DNA from: Carposina sasakii
Taxonomy: Eukaryota; Arthropoda; Insecta; Lepidoptera; Carposinidae
Assembly (NCBI GenBank): GCA_014607495.2
Contig: CP053152.1
Coordinates: 3,162,001 to 3,226,000 of the forward strand
Length of the DNA stretch: 64,000 nucleotides
Direction of reading: 5' to 3'
In this document: positions 11,746 through 24,200 of the stretch, piece by piece
How the letters are laid out: the number at the start of each line of letters is the position of its first letter
Position numbering within the stretch: position 1 is the first letter of the stretch
Translations under genes and position numbers: made by a program
Notes under the pieces: model-generated
What the model was told of the DNA's origin: nothing
Database searches by the model: none
Seen by the model: the letters and a program-made list of their open reading frames with translations, nothing else

Positions 11746-12103
11746 GACTATCATTTATTATAATCAGTGGTCGGAGTAGGTATATTGATTTTACATACTT
11801 GCGTCATGATATCGTAATATGGACATGCATTTTTTCCGGAATGTACCGGAGTTTCCAAAATAGCAGCATAGCGTTGAGAGTATTGATACATTTTTAACTA
11901 GTTTCATGTAATAATTTGGAAGTTTCGGTATTTTTATTTTATTTTTATCATAATAATCCGGAAACTCGGAGGCGTATCAATATTAACATATACGTTTGAT
12001 GTATGAGTTTCATTTTGCCAAAAATAATTTGTAATGCACCCGCGGTAATGCAGACCACGAGGTCGCTAAGTTAGGATGGAAATAACATTCTGTTATAGTT
12101 ATA

Positions 12104-12548
12104 CAGGGTGTGGGTGACAGCCAGGCAAATACTGAAATGCTGAACAAGTACCATTCTGTTGAGTTATTCAACAGTGTTATCAGGAAAATGTATTTTTGAT
12201 TATCAGTACTCTTTGCTCTCCGCGCTAATTGTATCTGATTATTATTTGATTATTGTGTGATACATTCCTGTTTTTTGGATCACTTGTGACTCTCCATTAG
12301 GGTTGATCTGATTTGAACTTTTTTGAGGGAAACTTTTTTTGAAAATCATCTTTTGCTTAAAATTTTATATTTATGTCATTGTGTAAGGCCTAATTAAACG
12401 AACTTATCTATTTTTTTTTTCTGAAAATATGAAGAAAAAGGTCGGAAAATTTTGGAATTTACCTGCGAAAATTTTCAGTGTTTTCCATCTCAGTATCATG
12501 ATCTGAAGTCATGGTATCAATATTTGCCTAGCTGTCACAAACACCCTG
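12104..12548. mobile_element. TA-MITE family B, full copy
   Basis: Starts CAGGGTGTGGGTGACAGCC and ends with the complement CTGTCACAAACACCCTG; the inverted ends extend about 28 bp into AGGCAAATA. TA flanks both sides. It is 445 bp and non-coding. Its terminal CAGGGTG matches families A and E, suggesting one transposase mobilised them all. Confidence 0.7.
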
Positions 12549-12859
12549 TATAGTATAGGTATCAAACCATAAAAAAAAAACAAATTATACATTTTCAAAA
12601 CTCTTGGTAAACTCTAGAGAAATACGTCAAACCCTGACGGAGAAATGGTTATTTTCACCGCAAAGAGAGACTTTCAAAATATGTAATCTTACTCGTATGT
12701 ACTTATAGTTGGTACCTTCACCAACATCTATATAAATAGAGGAAATCTATTGACTACCAATTATAAAACGCGTTGAATCCCACTTAAAACTCAACTTACA
12801 CGCGTCATAACCCGACAACAGCGTTTTGAGTTCGTGTGACGTGAATCCAATTTGGTGGC

Positions 12860-13141
12860 AGTGTAGCTGGAGGACAATTCCGCAAAAATTTTGAGCCGAA
12901 ACGCAACCACGAATGAACCTTTAACGAAAGGTGGTGCGGCGCAATATTTACTTACCACTTGAGTAATAAGGTGTATAGCACGTAGCGGTCGCAAGTATGA
13001 CAGAATAAAACAAATCTGTCTCGTGCTGAAATGTGTCTAATAACGTCACGTCAAAATGTTATTGCGTCGTCGTACCGAGCTTCTACAACGGTTCCGTTTC
13101 GGCTTCGTTCCAGCTCTAAACTTTAAGGGAATTGGGGGCCT
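12860..13141 (-). mobile_element. MITE family D, inverted diverged copy
   Basis: Read on the minus strand it repeats the order seen at 10853-11126: GGCCCCCAATTC, GGAACGAAGCCGAAACGG, TTTCAGCACGAGA, AAGTGGTAAGTA, GTTGCGTTTCGGCTC. The outer left end is degraded. The 67-residue open frame here is not a gene. Confidence 0.5.
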
Positions 13142-13560
13142 GTTATGAAGGTTTTTCGCGAAAATTCTGGCGCTGCATGCAGGACTGATTGTGACAGGCA
13201 CTCCGGTAGGCTGTTGCTGATAGGGCTGGTACTGGATTGTTTTTTATTATGTTCATACTTGGGATAATTTAATATTTAACACTATTTGATTTACCTAAGA
13301 TATGTATTTAAAGAAAAATAACATGTAGTGTAATATGTTTCTATCATCAGCTATTTTTTTTTTAGTAAACTCTTTTAATTTGTCATATTTAAGTGAATTG
13401 TTTAAGCGAACTTAAAGATTCATACTTTATCTAACTTAACGCTTATTTAACAAGAGATTGGGCAATTGTTTTATAGCCATTTCCCCGCCAGTAAATAATC
13501 CTCACACAATCACTGATTTATATAAATAATAATAAAATTATTAATAAAGAAATTGAAAAA

Positions 13561-13611
13561 ATTCTTCACCCGAGTGGGAATCGAACCCACGACCACTGCA
13601 AACCGTGCATA
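13561..13611 (-). repeat. tRNA-like 3' half / SINE fragment
   Basis: On the minus strand it contains GTGGGTTCGATTCCCAC, a T-arm with a good pol III B box, followed by TCGGGTGAAGAATT. No full cloverleaf can be drawn. A close relative is at 45641-45697. It is best read as a tRNA-derived SINE fragment or tRNA relic, not a working tRNA. Confidence 0.5.
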
Positions 13612-13781
13612 AATAATAATGACATCTAAGGTATCTACACATATTTTCGATATGAAATGTAATTAATTTCGAGCAGTGCCAACCCTAGCGACGAACCCGG
13701 TCGAGTGGCCGGCACAGGAGCCGGACCGGAGTGGACGCGTTATACATTTGTCACTTCATTATGGCGACGAGGATCCCTCAG

Positions 13782-13789
13782 TGACGTCA
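13782..13789. promoter_or_regulatory. Full CRE palindrome TGACGTCA
   Basis: A perfect cAMP-response-element palindrome 1.46 kb upstream of the transporter start codon, just after a GC-rich stretch (13685-13735). Functional use is not shown by the sequence. Confidence 0.3.
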
Positions 13790-14539
13790 TTACTTTCCGT
13801 TAATTAAACAGGATAAAGGTCAAGATAGACTTATTTTTACCAGACTACGTCAGAAGGAGTATATTTTATTTTGTGTGCCTTAATGGCTTGTCACATCATT
13901 TGAACTAGAGATGTATCATAGATTCGTATTGAGTAGACAGGAGAATGATACTGGGTCAAAATGTTTACGCGTTTTTATTTAACTAATTTTGTGGTGATTC
14001 TATAAGAATAGACGAATTGTTACGATTAAAAATAGTTTTTACAATAAACCAAATACGTGGTGTTAATTTATGGCGTTTGCGTTATTGGTGTTTAGATTTG
14101 CAAGAAATATCCCCAGGAATATTAGGAAGCATCTCATGTACGCTATGCACTCGCCTATGATAGGAAGTGAAACCTTGTGACTATCTTCTGACTAGCAAAT
14201 AAATTAATAAAGCGAAATAAATAATAGAGCAACGAGAATGAAAATGTAGGTTAAAAAACTTATTAAGTACATATTTTCTGAACACGGTCAAGGTTGAAAA
14301 TAAAATCAAAGACTAAATTCTTAGTTAAAGGTAAACCCTTTTTATATTTTTCCTTGAGTTCATTTCATTACGTGCCACGTGATCGACTGAAGATAAAAAT
14401 TGCATGCTTAGTGTATTACCCTTCACCTGAAGTCCCTTGACCTTAGGAAAGTACTTGTTACTAACTAGAAAAGTTACCGAGGATACGTCAATAGCAATTG
14501 CAAGTACATTACCTATGTACAATGTTAAATGGTCTAAAC

Positions 14540-14735
14540 CAGTGGTTCCCAAAGTGGTCCAGATGGAGCCCTAGGGGTCCACAGGAGACTCGATGGGGGT
14601 CTACGTTGATGTGAAAAAATGAGGGTTCGTTCACAATCAATACGTAGATAATGTGGTGTAGCCTGTAGGGTGTCTACCAGAACCAGTAAACTTTTCAGAA
14701 AGGGGTCTATGAGAAAAAAAGTTTGGGAAACCCTG
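14540..14735. mobile_element. hAT-type MITE with perfect 8-bp target duplication
   Basis: Ends CAGTGGTTCCCAAA and TTTGGGAAACCCTG are inverted repeats of hAT type. The 8 bases GTCTAAAC flank the element exactly on both sides (14532-14539 and 14736-14743). It is 196 bp long and has no coding capacity. Confidence 0.85.
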
Positions 14736-14777
14736 GTCTAAACATTTAGTACCTATGTAAAATAAAAGAGTAATTAT

Positions 14778-14930
14778 GGTCGATTCCGGCAGTCACACTT
14801 AAACCTAAACGTAAATTTAGTCCTACCTGTCTTTTTCTCTCTCAGCCATTTATGTTAAGAACGGAGTGATATACGAGTATACCTGACTAAGATTAGGTTT
14901 AGGTTTAAATGCGACTGCCGGAATCGGCCC
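14778..14930. mobile_element. Short MITE with about 40-bp inverted ends
   Basis: GGTCGATTCCGGCAGTCACA at the left and the complement of GCGACTGCCGGAATCGGCC at the right continue inward through TTAAACCTAAAC. It is 153 bp, only about 40 bp from the hAT element at 14540. No clear target duplication. Confidence 0.6.
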
Positions 14931-15250
14931 TATTGTTCATTTCACATTACAATGTAACATTCGTCAAAAAGTTATACTGCATTCTATAGGTATTTTTTAA
15001 ACGCTAACTTAGAAGAAGAGACGTATCTATATCATTGTATGAAGTTGATGCTGCGACTATCTTGCTTGATCAAATTTTAGTGAATGACAGTTTCAACTTT
15101 ACCCTTCCGATAGGCTATGCTATCTAAGCTAACTGGAGCAAGATTTAAAAATATTGGTTAAAAATTCTCCGTTTCTCCGCTCCGCAGCCTCACTCCGTTC
15201 CAGTGGACAGGCAGCTTTATAGTGGGTTATTTTCATAACATCTTGCTACC

Positions 15251-18200
15251 ATGTCATACCTGGTAAATTCCATCTTGCCCCCAGAGTGTGGCGGCGCGAG
15301 TAACATGTCCCTGAAGACGCCGACGCCCGGGGCCGGCGAGCGCGAGACCTGGGGCAAGAAGGTGGACTTCCTGCTCTCTGTCATCGGGTTTGCCGTCGAC
15401 CTCGCCAACGTGTGGCGCTTCCCATATCTCTGCTATAAGAATGGAGGGGGTAAGTTATTTATTATTTATTTATTTATTATTCTTTATACATTATGAAACT
15501 TAAAACTAGATATAACGTCCCACAAAACTGCTTGCGCCGCCGGGATCCGATAAGATACCTATTTAATATAACTCGGAAATATTTAGGATTATCTCCAAAG
15601 TAACACGTGTGTAGAACGCTCACTTTTCATCGGTCGGTGACCATTCTCTTGGGAATTGTTTCTCAATCTTCTTCCGTTAGATAGCAAGATGAAAATACGG
15701 ATAAGTTTGATGAGGCTACGTTTCTGAGATATATATTTTATTCTGTTTTTATAGAATCATCAGGTTTTTATTTAGTTAAAAACAGGTGATTTGTTTTATG
15801 TCATACTCGTATTATACACTTCACCTTGTACGATATTAGTCGACTTCGCTAAAAACACTTCTGCGGCGGCGGCGGGCGGCAACGTAGCAGCTTTCGTAGT
15901 TCGTAGTCCGTAGTAGATTTCGTAGCACAGCCTTAACCATGGATTACGTTCATGGAATCATGGATATTAAATTAAATAGAGATTAATTTATTGTTTTAAG
16001 TCGTAAATACAGCAAAATGCCATATTCAACCCAAATATAAAAAGCTTAATAACTATTAAATATTAACTTATTGTTATAGGTAACTTGTAAAAGCAACAAT
16101 ATACTATATTTTGCCCAAATGTAAAAACCTTAACAAGTATTAAATAATCAACTATCAGATATTTTATTTACTGAATTTAAAAAATTTAGGTACCTATACA
16201 TAGCATCTCAAATACCGTCTATAGGTCTGAAACTCGAGAGTAGTGCATATAAAGACGTGGAGAGGCGCAATTAGCGCGGCAAGTGCCACTTAGAACTATT
16301 ACCCGACACCGCATGCAACGCCCGGTAGGATGAATAGGTGTAGGTATGTTCCACATTGCATAGACATAATATAAAATAGATTAAATAGGGTTAAATAAGG
16401 TCATTGTTAATACAAATAATTGATCAATAGTACTGGATGTTGCTGTTGGATTTAATCCCACCAGAATTTTATGTAATACTTAATTTCAATTTAACAAGGG
16501 CGTTTTTAAAAGGTTCTCAGTTTTAGTAAGATAGACACAGAAATGTTATATGGTCATTTGACAGAGAATCAGAATTTGTAGAGAATAACTGAGAGAAATA
16601 CTAAGATGAAATAAGTAATGTAACATACATTATCCTGATCAAGACAGTTAGATTTAACTTAATGAGAGCATTCACACAAGTACATCCCACTTCTGATCTG
16701 TAAACATCGATTACAAGCAACACCACAAATGCAGTACTACATAAGTTACTTCAGCGTTGTATGCTATAGTTACCAGTAACCACACGTTATGCGATCTCTC
16801 AGCTATCTAGCGCTGACTTCATTAGTGGCTTGCAGCGTTGATTGCGCTGAGCACTCGTGACCGCGCTGTACTGTAGCACCCTTATGGATAATAGTCGGTT
16901 AACAATCGTGCTCCACCGCATCTTACAAGGTGACTGGGTAGCGGGGAATGTGTTTGGAAATTCTCGGTGTTTTGCCGGGCGTTTTGGACGGTTTGACAAA
17001 GCATTTATTAGTCGATGATAGTTTAATTGGTTGTTAGGTTTAACCTCTTTGGGTTATGGTGATGAGCTGAGTTTACTCGTATTTATGTTTTGATTATTAT
17101 TATTGTTTTTAAAATGTAGAATTTTTCTGGCTTTTCATGTTGACAATAGATGCAAGAAGACAATTTTACAACAAAAAATCTATGACAGACAGTCTGTTTG
17201 TCTGTTTCGGACAATACCAAATCCCTGTTTCGGACTATGTCTATGGTTTCAGATAATAAAATGGCGAATATGGCTGACTGGTCCAATTTCAATAAAACTT
17301 TCACAACCAGACAACTAATTTACAAAGCTTATTTGCTTCAGCGGATAAACACGAACCTTAAATTCCCAGACCGTAACCATGTCAGCACATAGTCAAATCT
17401 CATAGATATTGCTAGTCGATAACTTTTTACTTAGGTTCCACCAAAAAGATAGATAGATAAAACTAACCTAAGTGTTTTCCGTATATTCTTGCCTCTTTCC
17501 TACTACTAATAGGTCCAGAACTTAAGACATTTCTCCACAAGCCCATAGTTTTGCAAAGGCTGACAAATGCAGGGCAATGTTGCCGAACCGGAAATGAGCG
17601 GGCCCATGGCGAGGCCAGACAGGAAGTCGCGAAATGAACTCCACACCCAACTTTGCGGTAGAGATGGGAGATCAGAGCCGGATTATGGGGGATAATAAGA
17701 TGTTGATATGTTAGGAAACTTTAGTAAACAAACAAAAATAAATTGTTCAATACTAAAAATCGAAGAAATTATACATAATGGCGCACGGAAGATCAGCGTT
17801 ACTGTAACATATTATACTTATGTTATATACAGGATGTTTTTTTGTGGCCACCTTTAACGAAGGGTACGTATTCTATACATGAAATAAAGTAAGTTTATGC
17901 CAAAAAAAATGCTGGGAAAAAAAAAATTTTTTTGAAAAAAAATTTTAAATTCCTTGATCGTGCGAAATTTATAGTGTCTAGTGTTTATGTTAGTTTTTTT
18001 ATAGACAGATATTAATTATTTTTCGTGAAAAAATCCTGCTACGCGCGTCTATGTGCATTTATGCAGAAAAACGCAGTCTATTTACTCAACTTTGGACCCT
18101 AATATTTTGGAAACCAGACACTTCCCAGGTATGCTTCCATGGAGAAAAATGATCGTGATGATGAGGAGATTCCATAGTTTTCGGGAACGTTGACGACCAA

Positions 18201-21200
18201 AAATCATCCTGTATTTTTGCTGTAGCATTATGGTGGCCACCGGTGATTTCGTCATGTTTATTATAACATAATTGCTATTCTTTATTGTTATGTATATTTA
18301 GATTGTATGGCGAAAGATAATTTTTTATTTCTTTTTTTTTTCTAATATCATTTTCTAGAATAGGTCATATGAGATGAAAGCGTTCATTGCCCAATGGTCA
18401 ACACGTGCGCCTTCCAGTCGAAAGCCGTAGGTTCGATTCCAGTCACAGGTCTGTACAACCGATAAGTGGGATAATAAAGTTCCCTAAAATAAAAGAGTAG
18501 AGTTAATCCTTTTGACTAGTGTACTGTATTATTATCACTTGATATATTCACTATGGGTGCCTTCGGGCCCTACACCATCCACTGACCCTCGGATCTGATA
18601 ACTCATAACTGCGAAAACAAGCACTTGCACTACTTACAATCGCCACGAAAAACCAGACCCGAGCACCTAGCATGCAAGATAATACATCGCACTATTTCCG
18701 AAATCAAAAACTGGATTAATAATCTGCATATGTTTCGCCAACACCCGTGTCATCCTCAAGATTATAGAAATTAGTAAATTAGTAAATACAATTTCATTTA
18801 TAAATCACTTGATATACTAAACAAACTAGACTTATCTTGTTATTCATTCATGTCTTTCTAATTTAATTAGGTGGGTGAATTACCCAGGTACGTTTTTAGC
18901 GCGGCGTGGATGAAAATCGTAGTGGAAAGTGCAAAATGCACATTTATTAAATTTTTTTCATTAAGTTCAGACAGTGATCTAGACTAACGGTTAAAACTTA
19001 AGACCAAAATCTATTTGTTTACGCATTAAAAAAATTATCAAAGGCTCTAAATCTAATTGCGGTGCTATGTCCCCACTTCATTTGCAAAAATAAATTTGGC
19101 TATTTAAATTTTTGGGTGAATTAATTTAACAGAATACATACATAAATTTAAAAATACATTAAATGACACTATTATTTACACCATGAGCAGTAATTTAACG
19201 TGACCCGGTAGTACCTGTAACAGCTTTTTAAAAATGTCCCGCGGAAAAAGTCAATAACGCTGGCGCATTATGAACATTACACTATTTCATCATAATGAAT
19301 GAGATAGATGCTAAGCTATCTTTCCCCGCACTGCTCTGTCAAGCCATCGTATACCAAGAACAAGGATGTTTGATACACTGAACAGTTTTCCCGCCAAAAA
19401 CGTAAGTATAACCTGCGGTGGCGCAGGAATACAAATTTATCATAAAACGGTGTCATGTGTATTTAAAAAACTAAAAGGCTGTATAAAAAGAAATTTTACA
19501 GATGATTAAAGATTAGATATATCGACGTAATTGCAAACGAATTATTACATTTAAAAAAATAGTGTCCGTTATAATTTGTACTTTATTACTTAATTCTAAG
19601 TACGGTGTCGCAACTCCAGTGGCTCCGATGGCAAAAAAGAGGGCCACCGTAATTTAATAATGTCACCGTAATTTATATTTTGTCTTTTTGTATACAGGAT
19701 GACTGGAAAACGGGTATTATTTCTATTGAAATGTAAAACTACAGCCCATTTTCTACCTTCATGGGTAGGAAGACCCATTAAAAAAATTACGGCTTCAGGG
19801 TTATGCCCCATTTTGTAATGTTTTTAAAATCACCTTATTATTAAATGGAAATACATAAAAAAACTAAAATACGTGTATGTTTCAGTAATTCAACTAGATA
19901 AATAAATAATTATTTGAGACAAAACAACAGACATCAACTTGACATTGTCAAAGTACAATTACCAAAAGGTTTATATTTTTTTTTTTCCTGATTCTTTCCT
20001 ATTCATTCGAAATAATGATTTCACGTAATGCGCACACTTCATTTAACTAAATTCAAAAGGTATAATTATGAACCATACCAACAGCTGACTAACAAGAATT
20101 TTAAAAGGTGCTATCCTATGGCGCGACAACCTTTTTTAACAAGTAACCTAAGTTTGTAGTCAAATTTAAAAAATACAAAGGTGATGAACTGACATTATAA
20201 TATATAGCATAGGAATCTTACTGCTATCCAAAGGCCTTTTCATGATGCAGTTCAACTCGAATCGAGGTCATACCGCCACCTCCATCTCGTCTTACTCCTG
20301 TTACAGGTACTACCGGGTTAAGTTAAATTACTGCTCATGGTGTAAATAATAGTGTCATTTAATGTATTTTTAAAATATGTATGTATTCTGTTAAATTAAT
20401 TCACCCAAAAATTTAAATAGCCAAATTTATTTTTGCAAATGAAGTGGGGACATAGCACCGCAATTAGATTTAGAGCCTTTGATAATTTTTTTAATGCGTA
20501 AACAAATAGATTTTGGTCTTAAGTTTTAAACGTTAGTCTAGATCACTGTCTGAACTTAATGAAAAAAATTTAATAAATGTGCATTTTGCACTTTCCACTA
20601 CGATTTTCATCCACGCCGCGCTAAAAACGTACCTGGGAAATTCACCCACCTAATTAAATTAGAAAGACATTAATGAATAACAAGATAAGTCTAGTTTGTT
20701 TAGTATATCAAGTGATTTATAAATGAAATTGTATGTAGGATGCCACGGGTGTTGGCGAAACATATGTAGATTATTAATCCAGTTTTTGATTTCGGAAATA
20801 CTGCGATGTATTATCTTGCATGCTAGGTGCTCGGGTCTGGTTTTTCGTGGCGATTGTAAGTAGTGCAAGTGCTTGTTTTCGCAGTTATGAGTTATTAAGT
20901 TATTATCAACTGATAAATAACTATGAACGGTATATAAAACTATCAAACGATAAAAACAGTTGCGAACCAGTTCCAGTATGTGTGCTTTAAACCTAAGTTC
21001 AGAGTCCATAATGAGACCTAGATTACGAACTACGGATGAAGAACAGATTGTTTGACCCTTTACCATCAGACACGGGTTCCTTGAAGATACTTTTAAGATT
21101 TGCTGTTTTGAACCCAAGATCATGAATTTCGTCTTACTAGGATTTAACACCAGACTGTTACTATTTGACCATTCATCAATCCTAGCCAAGTCCTCATTTA

Positions 21201-24200
21201 TCATTGCTACGGCACCGTCTACTTCAGTAGGTTTACAAGATAGATATAATTGCAAGTCATCTGCATAAAGGTGAAATTTTCAATTTTTTATGGAGTTCGT
21301 GATGTCAGCGGTATATAGGATGAAAAGCAAGGGTCCCAGGATAGATCCCTGGGGTACACCTCGGTTGGTAGAGGCAATAGAGGAAGAGACTACTGTACCA
21401 TTAGGATTTTCAATTTGAACAAATTGATTACGGTGACTTAAATAACTATCAAACCATTTAATTGTGGGTGGGTCAAATCCATAGAATGATAGCTTAGACA
21501 GCAGTAAAGGAATATTAATAGTCTCAAAAGCACGCGAGAAATCGAGAAAATCCAGAAAAGTAGCCTTGCCAATATCTTGAGATTCCAGGATATTGTTGGT
21601 TACATCTTATAGGGCAGTTGCTGTGCTCCTGTTTTTTCGAAAACCAGACTGTAGTTCTGGTACTCGTAATATATCATTTTGCTCTAAAAACCTAACAAGC
21701 TGCAGATAGATGACTCTTTCCTTTACTTTGGATAAACAGGGTAGAATACTGATAGGCCTAAGGTCTTTGAAACTTGACGGAGTAGAACATTCAATATATA
21801 GATATTTTTTATTGAGAACAGTTAGGATTCAGAAAAATATTACATTCTTATTGGTCAGCTATTAATATTGAGGGATGGATCTTAAGTGCCTGGAAGAACT
21901 TAGTTCATTTTGGAACGGTTCCCTTCCTATGATCTTCTACTTGTGTACTTATGATGTCTATCGATTGACCTACAGTGCTCAGACTGCATCAAGAACACCA
22001 TTAGGTATGCTAATCGCCTACCAAAAAGGAACTGGACAGTAAAAGTGCCGGCCATGTTAGTCGTTTAGACACCGAAAGATAGACGAACAGTGCAACTGGC
22101 TGGATGCTACAGAGCGGCTGCCTGGTTTATAGTTTTTATAGTTTACCCAATTAACCAGCAGGTTAATTGTATAAATAGCTTGTGCATTTGTGTAGTTACC
22201 ATATTGAAGATTTGATTTATATTTTATAGTGTAATCTGGAACACCAATATACGGGTCCAGCTGAAAACCAGCGCTGCAGGCCATCTGTTTTGGTCTGTAG
22301 CTGTATACGAGCTGGGTCCATTTCAGCATAATCATGTTTTTCTGTTTGGCTGTATTGTGAAACATTTTTGAATGCTGAATAAATAATTTCTTTCTTTCTT
22401 TTTTACTGGCCTAAGTAGGTGTACTCATGCACATAATTATTATCTACTTCAATCCCACGTTTTGTGATATTGATTATGACTTGGCCTTCAGTTCAACCTC
22501 AAGGAAACCACCCAAAATTGCTACTATAAATGAACAGTTACGAATAAACCCGACTAACTTTGCGATAAACCCGAGTAGCTTGAACAAGTACGCCTGATGA
22601 TAACAGAAGAGTTCTACATTCTACTTGCCTCAATATAACACTGCTATAGGCTGTAGCTCCACGGAATGTATTTTTCGAAACCTTTATTGGTCAGCTGCTG
22701 GTAAGCTTTCTCATAATAAGTAACACCTTTTTGAGTAGCTTATTAAATAAGGAATTTAGTTTGATAAAGGGTACGCATGACGCAGTATATTATTTTGAAA
22801 GAGTAGGGGCTTAATTGGCAAAAACATTTAACAAATTTTGCTTGACCATTACATTGATAGATTTTTGAGAGGTCAAAGTATAAAATGTGATTCATTTCTT
22901 ATATGCCATTCTACTCCTCTAAAAGGAGATTTTAAAAAAAATCATAAAATTGTCATATCTCCGACACCGTGAATTTTCGGATGGGGTATTCCTTATATAT
23001 AAAGGTAGCTAACGTGGTTCACTTTCAGATGTGAAAAGAAATTATCCTTATTTCTGGTTTTCGAAGATTTTTACGTATATACAGGGTGTTTTTTTGTGGC
23101 CACCTTTAACGAAGGGTACGTATTCTATACATGAAATAAAGTAAGTTTATGCCAAAAAAATGCTGGGAAAAAAAAAAAAAAATTGAAATTTTTTTTTAAA
23201 TTCCTTGATCGTGCGAAATTTATAGTGTCTAGTGTTTATGTTAGTTTTTTTATAGACAGATATTAATTATTTTTCGTGAAAAATCCTGCTACGCGCGTCT
23301 ATGTGCATTTATGCAGAAAAACGCAGTCTATTTACTCAACTTTGGACCCTAATATTTTGGAAACCAGACACTTCCCAGGTATGCTTCCATGGAGAAAAAT
23401 GATCGTGATGATGAGGAGATTCCGTAGTTTTCGGAAACGTTGACGACCAAAAATCACCCTGTATAAATAAATACGGCTAGGTTACTGAAATGGTGTAGTC
23501 AGAACTGCGAGATCTTAAAGGAGATACCATGGCCACTACGTTTTATGCTAAGAAAAAACTCACTAGGAAGCATTTTAAAGTATGTAATAAAATAATTCTC
23601 TAACTGTTAACCTGTTCCTTAAATTTGTTATCATAGTTTCTAAGCTATAATCATGATGATAAACATTATTACCAACTAATTAACGAAAAATCTAAAGTTT
23701 TCAAGTTCTTATAAAATAAATAAATAGGTAATTCATATGATGTTCTCCTGTTTTTATAATTCCGCTGGTTGTAATCAATTTCAGTGGAGAGATTTACAAT
23801 TTCGGTGGTTTGATAATAATATCGGTAGCGATTGAAATTTTTAAATGCAGATATCTCAAGAAATAATACGTTTTTAAAAATGTGTACCATATGACTGAAT
23901 ATTATATATTTTTGGCTATTACTTCGAATACAAAAAAGTTATAGAAAGTGGATATAAAATTTCGCCAGCGTAATTAGTCAAAAATCGAGGTTGTTGAAAT
24001 TCACCCAGGTACATATTTTACATCAATATTGTTCGTTCGCCATAACACGACAATCTGTACGGATTTTATTATTCTAGAAATTGTCACAGCTATACCCGAG
24101 GCAGTTGGAAAACAAACGGCAAATCTTTGGCAACCAATGGATCACGGCGATCCTAAAGCCACGATAAGCATTGAGTCAGATTTTGGATATCAGGAGCAAG

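Noticed and set aside
13561..13611. Possible tRNA gene
   Set aside because: Only a T-arm and partial acceptor can be drawn; no D-arm or anticodon arm, and a diverged relative at 45641 suggests a repeat.
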